Shown one piece after another: positions 6,446 to 14,123 of a stretch of DNA of 14,433 nucleotides (its first letter is position 1; every line of letters starts with the position of its first letter). A model generated the notes under the pieces. The model did no database searches and was not told the DNA's origin. It saw nothing but the letters and a program-made list of their open reading frames with translations. The position numbers and the translations under genes were made by a program. This DNA comes from Treponema sp. GTDB taxonomy: Bacteria; Spirochaetota; Spirochaetia; Treponematales; Breznakiellaceae. Location of the stretch: assembly GCA_031277045.1 (NCBI GenBank), contig JAISLX010000123.1, forward strand, positions 1 through 14,433, given 5' to 3'.

Positions 6446-6457
6446 ACGGGTTTTGGG
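6435..6457 (-). terminator. Hairpin between the XRE-cupin gene and the synthetase
   Basis: CCCAAAACC-aaacg-GGTTTTGGG is a perfect 9-bp stem 13 bases past the regulator stop (minus strand). The downstream tract (CCCTTTTATA) is only moderately T-rich, so partial termination or attenuation is the likely effect. Confidence 0.45.
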
Positions 6458-6469
6458 ATACGGTCAGCT

Positions 6470-7024
6470 TCACATCACCACGGCGATAAACCGGGCCCGC
6501 TTGTCCCCCAGGGCCTTCATGCCGTGGGGCTCGCTGGAATCGTAGTAGATACAGTCGCCGGGCCCCAGTTCCATTTCATGGCCCCCCACGGAAACAAGGA
6601 GGCGGCCTTCCAGCACGTAGTCGAATTCCTGACCCGGGTGGGTGTTAAGGGCCAGGGGCTTGGTCCCGGTTTCGGGAGCGGCCTCCACAAGAAAGGGCTC
6701 CGCTTTTTTCTGGTGAAAGTTGTAGGCCAGGTTCCAGTAACCGTACATGGGCCGCCGGCTTACCTCCGGGGCCTCCGCGGCGCGGGTAAGGCAGAAGGTC
6801 TTCAACTTGCTGGTCTTTCCGGTGATAAGCTCCGACAGATCCACCCGAAAACGGGCGGCAATCTCCACCAGGGCGCCGATGGGGAAATCCTTTTCCCCGG
6901 CCTCCCACTGGCCGTACTCCGCCGGGTCAAAGCCCAGTTCCCGCGCCAGGGTTTCCCCGGATATTTCCTCGATTTCCCGCAAAACTTTTACCCGTTCAAT
7001 AATTTCCCGTGACGTTTCCGACAT
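6470..7024 (-). CDS. XRE-family regulator with C-terminal cupin domain
   Basis: The 184-residue protein joins an N-terminal HTH_3 (XRE/Cro) domain (residues ~8-70; VLREIEEISGETLARELGF then YGQWEAGEKDFPIGALVEIA) to a C-terminal cupin_2 domain (~110-184). The cupin keeps the metal/ligand-type residues NTHPGQEFDYVLEG (His129, Glu133) and SSEPHGM (His167), with GPGDCIYYDS between. Such proteins bind DNA as dimers and sense small molecules through the cupin barrel. The start has GGGAGG four bases upstream on the minus strand. It lies 107 bases upstream of the acyl-CoA synthetase and divergent from the DUF4097-like gene. I infer that it controls the synthetase and itself, probably through CCGGT-T-ACCGG sites in the divergent region. 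Length is normal for the family. Confidence 0.93.
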   Translation of the reverse strand: MSETSREIIERVKVLREIEEISGETLARELGFDPAEYGQWEAGEKDFPIGALVEIAARFRVDLSELITGKTSKLKTFCLTRAAEAPEVSRRPMYGYWNLAYNFHQKKAEPFLVEAAPETGTKPLALNTHPGQEFDYVLEGRLLVSVGGHEMELGPGDCIYYDSSEPHGMKALGDKRARFIAVVM

Positions 7025-7099
7025 GCAGCCTCCCGGCGGCCCGCCGCGTTTGGCCGGTTTCCGCGAAAGGCGCCCTCAGCGCCCCTTCACGCGAAAACC

Positions 7100-7110
7100 C
7101 CGGTTACCGG
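7100..7110. promoter_or_regulatory. Candidate operator CCGGT-T-ACCGG, copy 1
   Basis: This 11-bp inverted repeat extends to 13 bp (CCCGGT-T-ACCGGG) and lies 76 bases upstream of the XRE-cupin start. An identical 11-bp core occurs 103 bp away. Operator function is inferred from symmetry, duplication and position. Confidence 0.4.
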
Positions 7111-7164
7111 GCCGCTAATAGTCTGGTTTACCACAAAACTGGAGAATTTTCAACAATACGGAAA

Positions 7165-7188
7165 GTCCGGCCTGTTTCCCGGCCGGAC
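7165..7188. repeat. 8-bp hairpin in the divergent intergenic region
   Basis: GTCCGGCC-tgtttccc-GGCCGGAC is a perfect 8-bp stem with an 8-nt loop. It lies between the two CCGGT-T-ACCGG sites. It could be an operator, or a leader hairpin of the DUF4097-like gene. Confidence 0.45.
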
Positions 7189-7202
7189 CCGGAACTATAC
7201 TT

Positions 7203-7213
7203 CCGGTTACCGG
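7203..7213. promoter_or_regulatory. Candidate operator CCGGT-T-ACCGG, copy 2
   Basis: This is an exact copy of the 11-bp inverted repeat at 7100-7110, 71 bases before the start of the DUF4097-like gene. Two copies flanking the centre of a divergent promoter region suggest cooperative or looped repressor binding; this is inference. Confidence 0.4.
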
Positions 7214-7283
7214 GGCTGTGCGGACATTTGGCCCTGACGGAATTTGCGGAACAGCAGGCATGATTTAAGCAGAGGAAATTACG

Positions 7284-8180
7284 ATGATGAACGAACATAA
7301 GCGGCGGGGCCTGAAGACCCGCCTTGGAGGAATCGCCGCAGTGATTCTGGGATTATTTTTGACGGCGGCGGGCGCCTTTGATACCACGGGGGATCTGCCG
7401 CTGGCGCATACCGAAACCGTAGGCCTTGAGGGCGTAGAAAATCTCAGCATCATCTACGGCGGGGACAAGGTGATTCTGCGGGAAAGCGAATCGAACAAAC
7501 TGGTAATAAAAGAGTACATGAGCCGGAACGATACGGGTTACTATGCCCGGGTTTCCCGTTCCGCGGAGACAGTTCAGATCAAACGGGGCAAACGGCCCTG
7601 GTTTAACTGGATATTCTGGAAAGCCAAGGCGGAGATTTACCTTCCCCGGTCCTTTCGGGGGGATCTGCGGCTTGTCCATTCCAGCGGGTCCGTTTCCGGA
7701 GACGCGGATCTTCTTGGATACAAGAGCGTCGATATCAGCATAAGCTCCGGGAACGCGCTGTTGAACAGCATCTCCGCGGAATCCGTTTCGGTCCGCGTTT
7801 CCAGCGGGAACATGACCGTTGAGCGGATTCAGGGCAGAACGGATGTTAACGTTTCAAGCGGCAGCCTGAAACTAAAAGAATTTTCAGGCGAAGGGACATT
7901 TGAGACAAGCTCCGGGGATTTGATTCTGGAACTAAAGGCTCTGGAAAGGGACCTGAATTTTAAGCTGTCCAGCGGCAGCATCACCATAACTACTCCCCCG
8001 GAACTTTCGTTCAACCTGGACGCGGTTACGGGGAGCGGCACGGTGCGGGTAAACGAAAACGGCAGTGAAACGCTTAACTTAACGGAGAACAGCACGGTCC
8101 TGCGCCCCCTGGGGCCTTCGCCGGAACGGACCATCTATGTCCGGACCAGTTCAGGAGACCTGACAATCAACCGCCGTTGA
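7284..8180 (+). CDS. DUF4097-family beta-strand repeat envelope protein
   Basis: The 298-residue product has a basic N-terminus (KRRGLKTR) and a hydrophobic segment (residues ~14-32, GGIAAVILGLFLTAAGAF) that acts as a signal peptide or anchor, so the rest lies outside the cytoplasm. From ~130 onward it is a ladder of short beta-repeats around an SSG motif: HSSGSVSGD, SISSGNALL, RVSSGNMTV, NVSSGSLKL, ETSSGDLIL, KLSSGSITI, TGSGTVRV and RTSSGDLTI. This is the DUF4097/putative auto-transporter adhesin head pattern, a right-handed beta-helix-like fold of unknown role, often associated with envelope stress or membrane proteins. AGAGGAAA precedes tandem ATGs at 7284 and 7287, either of which may start. 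It is divergent from the XRE-cupin gene and may share its operator region. Length is typical. Confidence 0.88.
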   Translation: MMNEHKRRGLKTRLGGIAAVILGLFLTAAGAFDTTGDLPLAHTETVGLEGVENLSIIYGGDKVILRESESNKLVIKEYMSRNDTGYYARVSRSAETVQIKRGKRPWFNWIFWKAKAEIYLPRSFRGDLRLVHSSGSVSGDADLLGYKSVDISISSGNALLNSISAESVSVRVSSGNMTVERIQGRTDVNVSSGSLKLKEFSGEGTFETSSGDLILELKALERDLNFKLSSGSITITTPPELSFNLDAVTGSGTVRVNENGSETLNLTENSTVLRPLGPSPERTIYVRTSSGDLTINRR

Positions 8181-8311
8181 CCCTGATCAAACAGCCCTGG
8201 GCGCGCAGTCTCAATACGCGGGAGGGGAAGAAAACCGGGGTTTAAAACAGCCCCGTGCGTTCGCGTCTAAAAACGCCCGGTCAAGCTTAGACTTTGGGAC
8301 GGGAAGGTTCA

Positions 8312-8340
8312 TTGCGGGATTCCGCCTTTTTGGGTAGACT
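8312..8340 (+). promoter_or_regulatory. Candidate promoter of the murG operon
   Basis: TTGCGG (8312-8317), a 17-bp spacer and TAGACT (8335-8340) lie 33 bases before the murG ATG, in the 193-base gap after the DUF4097-like gene. The hexamers match sigma70 only moderately. No sigma54 (GGCAC-N5-TTGCA) site was seen here. Confidence 0.4.
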
Positions 8341-8373
8341 GAAACCCATGTTGGATAGCGCAGAGGGCTCAAA

Positions 8374-9489
8374 ATGCTGAACGTCGTCTTTACCGGCGGG
8401 GGCACGGGGGGACACATTTACCCCGGCCTCGCGGTAATCGCCTGCCTGCGGCAAAGCTGCCGGATTGTGTGGCTGGGTTCCGCGGCGGGGATGGACCGGG
8501 CCATTGTGGAGGCGGCAGGGATCGAATTTTACGGGATTCCCGCGGGGCGGCTGCGCCGTTACTTTTCCCTAAAAACTGTACCCGATCTGTTCCGGGTGCT
8601 GGCCGGTTTTTTCGCCGCCCGGTCGATCCTGAAAAAGCTAAAACCCGCGCTGCTTTTTTCAAAGGGGGGCTTTGTGAGCGTCCCCCCCTGCGCCGCGGCG
8701 GCATCCCTGGGGATACCCGTGTACACTCACGAATCCGATGTCAGTCCCGGCCTGGCGACACGGATAAACCTGCGCTTTGTACGGCGTACCGGGGGCCGGA
8801 TCTTTACCAGCTACGCCGGGACTACCGCCTTTTTGCCCCCGGCCTGCCGTCCCCTGGTTACGGTAAGCGGAAACCCGGTACGGCCCGGTTTTCGCGGCGC
8901 GGACGCGGCGGCGGGGCGGGCCTTTCTGGGCCTGGGGGAGGGAGACCGGATCCTCCTGGTTCTGGGGGCAAGCCAGGGTTCGCTGGAACTCAACGCCCTG
9001 GTCCGGGAAGCCCTGCCGGAGCTGACCAGGTACTACACCGTGGTCCACCAGACGGGGCCGGGGAACAAGGGGGCGGAACCTTCCGAAAAGTACCGGCCTT
9101 ACGCTTATTTTAAGGATGAGATGCCCCAGGTTTTGGCGGCGGCGGATCTGGTGCTGAGCCGCGCCGGAGCCGGAACGGTCTGGGAAAACGCCGTCCTCGG
9201 AAAGCCCATGATACTTCTTCCTCTCCGGGGCAGCGGTACGCGGGGGGACCAGGTGGAGAACGCGGAATTTTTCGAGAAGACCGGCGCCGCGCTCGTGCTC
9301 CGGCCGGCCTCCGGAACCGTTACCGCCGGCGATCTGGCCGCCCTGGTCCGCGCTCTGGCGGAGGACCCGGGAAAGACGGCGGCTATGGCCGCCGCCGCCG
9401 CCAGCGCCGCCTGTCTTGACGGGGCCGCCCTTATCGCCGGGGCCCTGGAAGACGCGCTTTCCGCCCGGGCCGGGGGAGATATTCCGTGA
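8374..9489 (+). CDS. murG: MurG, lipid II-forming N-acetylglucosaminyltransferase
   Basis: MurG transfers GlcNAc from UDP-GlcNAc to lipid I at the inner face of the cytoplasmic membrane, making lipid II for peptidoglycan. The 371-residue product has the GT28 signatures in order: FTGGGTGGHIYPGLA (residues 6-20), SKGGFVSVPP (96-105), YTHESDVSPGLATR (117-130), VSGNPVR (164-170), VLGASQGSLELN (196-207, donor loop), AYFKDEMPQVLAAADLVLSRAGAGT (split over 244-268) and the C-terminal GDQVENAEFF that contacts UDP-GlcNAc. HESD replaces the HEQN of many MurGs. Length is usual. GAGGG lies eight bases upstream of the ATG. Its TGA overlaps the GTG of cvpA by four bases (GTGA), so the two are translationally coupled, at the head of a five-gene operon. 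Confidence 0.96.
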   Translation: MLNVVFTGGGTGGHIYPGLAVIACLRQSCRIVWLGSAAGMDRAIVEAAGIEFYGIPAGRLRRYFSLKTVPDLFRVLAGFFAARSILKKLKPALLFSKGGFVSVPPCAAAASLGIPVYTHESDVSPGLATRINLRFVRRTGGRIFTSYAGTTAFLPPACRPLVTVSGNPVRPGFRGADAAAGRAFLGLGEGDRILLVLGASQGSLELNALVREALPELTRYYTVVHQTGPGNKGAEPSEKYRPYAYFKDEMPQVLAAADLVLSRAGAGTVWENAVLGKPMILLPLRGSGTRGDQVENAEFFEKTGAALVLRPASGTVTAGDLAALVRALAEDPGKTAAMAAAAASAACLDGAALIAGALEDALSARAGGDIP

Positions 9490-10073
9490 TCCCGTTTAAG
9501 GTTATTGATTACGTGTTTCTCGCCCTTACCCTGCTGCTGGTTATCCGCTGTACCCTGCGGGGCTTTATCTCGGAATTTATGACGCTCGCGTCCCTGGTAC
9601 TGGGGGCCCTGGGTTCCCTGTTTCTGTACCGGTCCTGCGCGGTCTTTCTGCGGGACCAGGGGCTTAAAACTTTTACCGAAAACATCCCTTCCCTCATTAA
9701 AAAACTGCTGCCGTCCCTGGTGCGGAACATTCCGGAAATCCTGGCCTTTATTCTGATCTTCGCGGTTATTTTTCTTACGGTAAAGCTGGTAGAATTCCTG
9801 CTCAAGGATATTGTCCAGCGGATAAGTCTGGGCAGCGTGGACCGCTTTCTGGGTTTGCTGTTCGGCATGGTGGAAGGAATAGCGGTAACAAGCCTGCTGC
9901 TCCTGGTCCTTAATGTACAGCCCATTTTTGACGCGGCGCCCCTGCTGGAAGGGAGCGTTTTCGCGGAACTTCTGCTTCCCTTCGTCGGCTGGCCCGAATT
10001 GTTGAAGCTGATTCCGGTGGATAATCTAAACGCCGCGTTTATGGCGGGGCTTCGATGTTCGAAAATATTATAG
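9486..10073 (+). CDS. cvpA: CvpA-family inner-membrane protein
   Basis: The 195-residue protein has four hydrophobic segments (about 7-22, 34-50, 84-104, 128-146), an early DYVFLALTLLLVIRCTLRGFI in the family's D...RG(F) form (split here as Asp8 and Arg25-Gly26) and the CvpA hallmark VDRFLGLLFGMVEGI (118-132). CvpA proteins are small membrane proteins tied to envelope homeostasis; the name comes from colicin V export in E. coli, not from making a colicin. The start is a GTG in a GTGA overlap with the murG stop, with GGGGGAG upstream. The 3' end overlaps the next gene by 19 bases. Adjacency to murG fits an envelope role. The C-terminal ~45 residues are variable. Confidence 0.9.
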   Translation: MIPFKVIDYVFLALTLLLVIRCTLRGFISEFMTLASLVLGALGSLFLYRSCAVFLRDQGLKTFTENIPSLIKKLLPSLVRNIPEILAFILIFAVIFLTVKLVEFLLKDIVQRISLGSVDRFLGLLFGMVEGIAVTSLLLLVLNVQPIFDAAPLLEGSVFAELLLPFVGWPELLKLIPVDNLNAAFMAGLRCSKIL

Positions 10074-11401
10074 CCCAGGCCGCCGCCGCCCGGCTGCGGG
10101 GGGACATCGAGGCGGGGATTCTGGCGCCGTCCATGCTGTTTTACGGTCCCGCCGCCTCGGGAAAAGGGACCGCCGCCCTGGAACTGGGCCGGGTTCTCTC
10201 CTGCCAGGAAAAAGGGGACTGGAACTGTTCCTGCCCCAGCTGCGCGCGGCACAAGACGCTGCTCCATCCGGATCTTCTGCTGATGGGCCGCCGGGCTTTC
10301 GCCGGGGAAATTGCCGCCGCCGCCGCGGTAGTGCCGCGGGATCCCCGCCACGGGCGGCTTTTGCTTATCCGTTCGGTCAGGAAGCTTCTGGGCCGTTTTT
10401 CCCCCGCCCTTTGGGAAGGCGACAGAGAACTGGGGAAGCTTAACCCCCTGATCCAGGCCCTGGAAGACGATCTTGACGCGCTGGAGAGGGCTTCCGGGGA
10501 CGATGGAGGCGGGGAAGCCCTGAGGGCCTCCATCATAAAAAATGCCCTTAAACTGGAATCCGAAGGAATTGCCGAATTTATCCCCGTGGCCCAGATACGG
10601 CGCGCCAGTTACTGGGGCCATTTGGCTCCCCTTGGCCTAAGAAAACTGCTTGTTATCGAAAACGCGGACCGCATGAAAGAAGAAGCCCTGAACTCCCTGC
10701 TCAAGATTCTGGAAGAACCCCCGGAACGGCTTACCATCGTACTCTGTACCGCCAGGAGGGAAGGAATCCTCCCCACCCTGCTTTCCCGGCTCCGGCCCTA
10801 CCACTTTACGCGGCGGGACGCTTCCGCGGAGGGGGAACTGATCCGCCGGGTTTTCCGCGACAAGCAGGCGGGCCAGGCCCTGGCCGCCCCCGCGTTAAAC
10901 GCGCCGGCCCGGGGCGCCGCGGGGCTGGAAGCGTATCTGGATTCGTTCCTCCCGGTAAACCGCGATACCCTTTATCCCCTGGCGGCTTTTTTTGTATCCT
11001 CCGTAACCCTGGCCGCGCTGGACGGTTTCCGCCGCCGCGGCATCGCCGTCCTGCCGGACGAACTGGTAGCCCTGGGTAAGCACTGCGCCCCCATCGCCGC
11101 TTCCGCGGGCCTGGGCCGCCCGGCCACCGACAGTAAAACCATTGTCGAAAAGGTATTGGCGGAAGCGCGGAATTTTCAGATTCGCGCCCTCTTTTTCTGC
11201 TTTCTGGCCCTGGCCCTCGATCTGGTTTCGGAGGCGCTACGGTCCGTTGAGATGGGCCCCCGCCGGATTGACTACCTCCAGATCTGGAAAAAACATGTCG
11301 AAACAGCCGCCGCCGCCGGAAGCCTGAACCAGAGTCCCGCCCTTACCCTGGATCGTCTGGCCGGCGATCTGAAAGGGGCGATCGCGGGGAGCGGCCGGTG
11401 A
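10055..11401 (+). CDS. holB: DNA polymerase III delta-prime (HolB)-like clamp-loader subunit with an internal insertion
   Basis: HolB is the delta-prime subunit of the clamp loader that places the beta clamp on DNA. The 448-residue product has a clear P-loop (FYGPAASGKGT, 29-39), a Zn-type Cys cluster (Cys50, Cys58, Cys60, Cys63 in CSCPSCARH), HPDLLLM (71-77), a degenerate Walker B (LLVIENADRM, 198-207) and the family signature LNSLLKILEEPPERLTIVL (212-230) followed by the sensor/SRC-like region PTLLSRLRP. Between HPDLLLM and IPVAQIRRASYW (176-187) there are ~98 residues where I recall ~30 in typical HolB, so there is an insertion of ~70 residues, mostly charged helix (LEDDLDALERASGDDGGG). 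It is also longer than usual (~330). The GK of the P-loop is kept, unlike E. coli delta-prime. It overlaps cvpA by 19 bases and the kinase gene by four. Confidence 0.82.
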   Translation: MFENIIAQAAAARLRGDIEAGILAPSMLFYGPAASGKGTAALELGRVLSCQEKGDWNCSCPSCARHKTLLHPDLLLMGRRAFAGEIAAAAAVVPRDPRHGRLLLIRSVRKLLGRFSPALWEGDRELGKLNPLIQALEDDLDALERASGDDGGGEALRASIIKNALKLESEGIAEFIPVAQIRRASYWGHLAPLGLRKLLVIENADRMKEEALNSLLKILEEPPERLTIVLCTARREGILPTLLSRLRPYHFTRRDASAEGELIRRVFRDKQAGQALAAPALNAPARGAAGLEAYLDSFLPVNRDTLYPLAAFFVSSVTLAALDGFRRRGIAVLPDELVALGKHCAPIAASAGLGRPATDSKTIVEKVLAEARNFQIRALFFCFLALALDLVSEALRSVEMGPRRIDYLQIWKKHVETAAAAGSLNQSPALTLDRLAGDLKGAIAGSGR

Positions 11402-12645
11402 GGGATTTCATCAAACGGGCCGTAAAAAAATTATCCAAACTTACCCGGGAACAGATCGGAGATCTTTTTATCGCCGCCGCCGCGGAAATCGACCGGCTGG
11501 AGACGGTGCTGGAATCCCTGGGACAGGGGATACTGGTCTGCGACGCCCGGCATACTCTGGTCCTGGCCAACAAATGCGCCGAACGCTTCCTCCCCATCGG
11601 GGTTTCGGAACCGGGCGCCGATCCGGTCTGGACGCGGGTCTGGGATGAAAAGATCGCCGGCTTCCTGGAAGCAACCCTGAAAAGCGGGGACCGGGTGGAG
11701 GAGCGGGAATTCAACGCCGAATCCAAAGGTATCCAGCGGCTCCTTAGTATTTCGGTGCTGCCCCTGGTCCGCGAACACCGGGTAACCGGCTCCCTTGTCT
11801 ACATCGAGGATATTACGGAAAAGCGGGGGCGGGAGGCGCGGCTGCGGCGGGCGGAAAACCTGGCAAGCCTGACAACGCTGGCGGCCGGGGTGGCCCACGA
11901 AATCAAAAACCCCCTGGGCTCCATTTCCATTCATATCCAGTTGATGCAAAAGGCCCTGCGGACGAATCGTGAACTGGTGGAACAGACCCTGCAGCCGGAC
12001 AAAGCGTCCCCGGGGGAAAATTCATACCTGGATCAACTGGATAAGTACATCGCCGTAGTCAACGAGGAAATTGCGCGGCTTAACCACATCGTGGTGGATT
12101 TTCTTTTCGCGGTGCGCCCTATGGACCTGGACCTGCGGGAAGGGGATATGAACGCCCTTATCGTGGAACTGGTGAATTTTATGTCCTTTGAACTTTCCGA
12201 CGCCCGCATTACCTGCGATCTGGAACTGGAAAAAGACCTGCCGCTTCTCAGGTTTGACGAGCGGTACATGAAACAGGTCCTGCTGAACCTGGTAAAAAAC
12301 GCCACCGCCGCCATGTCCGCGGGGGGAACACTCACGATCAAAACCGGGCGCGCGGACAACGAGGTTACCATAAGCGTCCGGGACACAGGGCTGGGAATAC
12401 CGGAGGAAAACCTTTCCAAAATTTTTGAGCCCTATTTTACCACCAAGGCCACCGGGTCGGGCCTGGGACTTACACTGGTATTCAAAATTATCCAGGAACA
12501 CCGGGGGGAAATCTCCGTTAAGTCCAAAGAAGGGGAAGGCAGCTGTTTTACCATTTCCCTGCCCGTCCCGCAGCGGGAACGCCGGCTTATCGGTTTCGAG
12601 GAGGGCGGAAAGGCAAAATCCGCGGATTACGGGGGCATCTTATGA
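11398..12645 (+). CDS. Soluble PAS-domain histidine kinase, NtrB/AtoS-like
   Basis: The 415-residue kinase lacks membrane segments, so it senses a cytoplasmic signal. A PAS domain (about 32-140; VLESLGQGILVCDARHTLVLANK...GSLVYIEDITEK, split motifs) precedes the HisKA helix with the H-box LAAGVAHEIKNPLGS (His167). The HATPase_c domain shows the N-box LLNLVKNATAA (Asn301), G1 RDTGLGIP (Asp329), the F-box IFEPYFTTK (342-350) and G2 GSGLGL (353-358). This architecture autophosphorylates on His and feeds an NtrC-type regulator; that regulator is the next gene, overlapping by four bases (ATGA). The GTG start at 11398 is in a GTGA overlap with the holB stop. A ~30-residue extension between the HisKA helices (DKASPGENSYLD, ~201-212) is longer than usual. 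The signal is unknown. Confidence 0.92.
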   Translation: MRDFIKRAVKKLSKLTREQIGDLFIAAAAEIDRLETVLESLGQGILVCDARHTLVLANKCAERFLPIGVSEPGADPVWTRVWDEKIAGFLEATLKSGDRVEEREFNAESKGIQRLLSISVLPLVREHRVTGSLVYIEDITEKRGREARLRRAENLASLTTLAAGVAHEIKNPLGSISIHIQLMQKALRTNRELVEQTLQPDKASPGENSYLDQLDKYIAVVNEEIARLNHIVVDFLFAVRPMDLDLREGDMNALIVELVNFMSFELSDARITCDLELEKDLPLLRFDERYMKQVLLNLVKNATAAMSAGGTLTIKTGRADNEVTISVRDTGLGIPEENLSKIFEPYFTTKATGSGLGLTLVFKIIQEHRGEISVKSKEGEGSCFTISLPVPQRERRLIGFEEGGKAKSADYGGIL

Positions 12646-14009
12646 AATTCCGGCTTTTGGTGGTAGATGACGAAAAGAATATCCGGGAAGGACTGGCCGC
12701 GTCTCTGGAGATGGACGGCTACGAGGTAGTTACCGCCGTTGACGGAGACGCCGGGCGCGGGCGTTTCGACAAAGGCGACATCGACCTGGTGATTACCGAT
12801 TTGAAAATGCCCGGTTTGTCCGGCGAGGAACTTCTGCGGCACGTTACCGCCGAGAATCCCGGCATTCCGGTGATCGTCCTTACCGGCCACGGCACAGTGG
12901 AAAACGCCGTGGAGGCCATGCGCCGGGGGGCCTGGGACTTCCTTACCAAGCCGGTCAACCTGGATCACCTGTCCCAACTGGTTAAGCGGGCGCTTCAAAA
13001 CCGGGAACTGGCGCTGAAACACCGGGAGCTTGAGGAAGAACTGGGGCAGAAAAAGCGCTTTGAAACCATCATCGGTACAAGCGCCCCCATGCGCCGGGTT
13101 TTTGACACCATCAGCCGGGCGGCCCCCACCAGAGCTTCCATCCTTATCACCGGGGAATCAGGTGTGGGAAAGGAACTAGTAGCCGACGCCATTCACGGCC
13201 TTTCCCCCCGCAAAGACAAGCCCCTGATCAAGGTCCACTGCGCGGCCCTTGCGGAAAGCATTTTGGAAAGCGAACTGTTCGGCCACGAAAAGGGCAGCTT
13301 TACCGGCGCCGTATCCCGCCGCCGGGGCCGCTTCGAGCTTGCCAACGAGGGGACCCTGTTCCTGGACGAAATTGGCGAAATCGACCAGAACATCCAGATT
13401 AAGCTGCTGCGGGTCCTGCAGGAGAAAAGATTCGAGCGCCTGGGAGGGGAGGAAACCATCGAAACCGACGTGCGGATCGTGGCGGCCACCAACAAAGACC
13501 TAAAAGCGGAAATCGAAAAGGGAAACTTCCGCGAAGACCTCTACTTCCGGCTTAACGTCGTCAACATCCACGTCCCCCCCCTGCGGGAGCGCAAAGACGA
13601 CATCCCCCTGCTTCTCGCCGCGTTTCTCAGGGAATTCGCCGGGGAAAACGGCAAGAGTATCGAGGGAGTAAGCGAAAAGGCCCGCGCCGCCATGTACGCC
13701 TACGACTGGCCCGGCAACGTGCGGGAACTGCGGAACTGCGTGGAAAGCGCCGTAGTTATGACCCCCGGCCCCCTGATCGGTCCCGAGGACCTGCCCCCCA
13801 CCATCAGGCGGGGCAATGACGAAGGCTGGATCCGCATCCCCCTGGGCTCCACACTGGAAGACGCGGAAAAGATCATTATCCGGGACACCCTTTCCGCCCA
13901 GCGGGGAAACAAAAGCAAAGCCGCCGATATTTTAGGCATCGGCCGCAAGACCCTGCACCGCAAACTTGCCGGTTACAGCGCCGCCGGCCTTGACACCGCC
14001 GAATACTGA
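12642..14009 (+). CDS. NtrC/AtoC-class sigma54-dependent response regulator
   Basis: The 455-residue protein has all three modules. The receiver (1-115) carries Asp9/Asp10, the phospho-acceptor Asp53 (VITDLKMPG), Thr81 and Lys103. The AAA+ domain (~143-370) shows Walker A GESGVGKE (171-178), the sigma54-contact loop GSFTGA (218-223, a common variant of GAFTGA), Walker B GTLFLDEIGE (237-246), the arginine-rich PPLRERKDDI and WPGNVREL. The C-terminal Fis-type HTH (~405-445) ends with KSKAADILGIGRKTLHRKL. Once phosphorylated by the coupled kinase it should form a ring and open RNAP-sigma54 promoters. It starts within an ATGA overlap. Its targets are not in this window: I saw no sigma54 site. It ends the operon with no clear terminator close by. 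Confidence 0.96.
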   Translation: MKFRLLVVDDEKNIREGLAASLEMDGYEVVTAVDGDAGRGRFDKGDIDLVITDLKMPGLSGEELLRHVTAENPGIPVIVLTGHGTVENAVEAMRRGAWDFLTKPVNLDHLSQLVKRALQNRELALKHRELEEELGQKKRFETIIGTSAPMRRVFDTISRAAPTRASILITGESGVGKELVADAIHGLSPRKDKPLIKVHCAALAESILESELFGHEKGSFTGAVSRRRGRFELANEGTLFLDEIGEIDQNIQIKLLRVLQEKRFERLGGEETIETDVRIVAATNKDLKAEIEKGNFREDLYFRLNVVNIHVPPLRERKDDIPLLLAAFLREFAGENGKSIEGVSEKARAAMYAYDWPGNVRELRNCVESAVVMTPGPLIGPEDLPPTIRRGNDEGWIRIPLGSTLEDAEKIIIRDTLSAQRGNKSKAADILGIGRKTLHRKLAGYSAAGLDTAEY

Positions 14010-14123
14010 CCCCGGCAATTCCTAACACACAACGTCATGCTGACAGCAGCTTTACCGCCGGGTTATCCACTGCACTTGTTCAATATATACCCACTCCGTC
14101 ATGTCGTACTGAAAAGTCCAGGC
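14010..14123. other. Intergenic spacer after the operon
   Basis: I see no gene, terminator or promoter in these ~110 bases between the response-regulator stop and the 22-bp repeat array. Short frames on both strands lack an SD and a family match. Confidence 0.5.

Noticed and set aside
8181..8373. Sigma54 promoter for autoregulation of the murG-kinase-regulator operon
   Set aside because: No GG-N10-GC element of the TGGCAC-N5-TTGCA type was seen here or elsewhere in the intergenic regions.
9509..10621. 370-codon open frame on the minus strand
   Set aside because: Antisense to cvpA and holB, low complexity, no SD and no recognisable domain.
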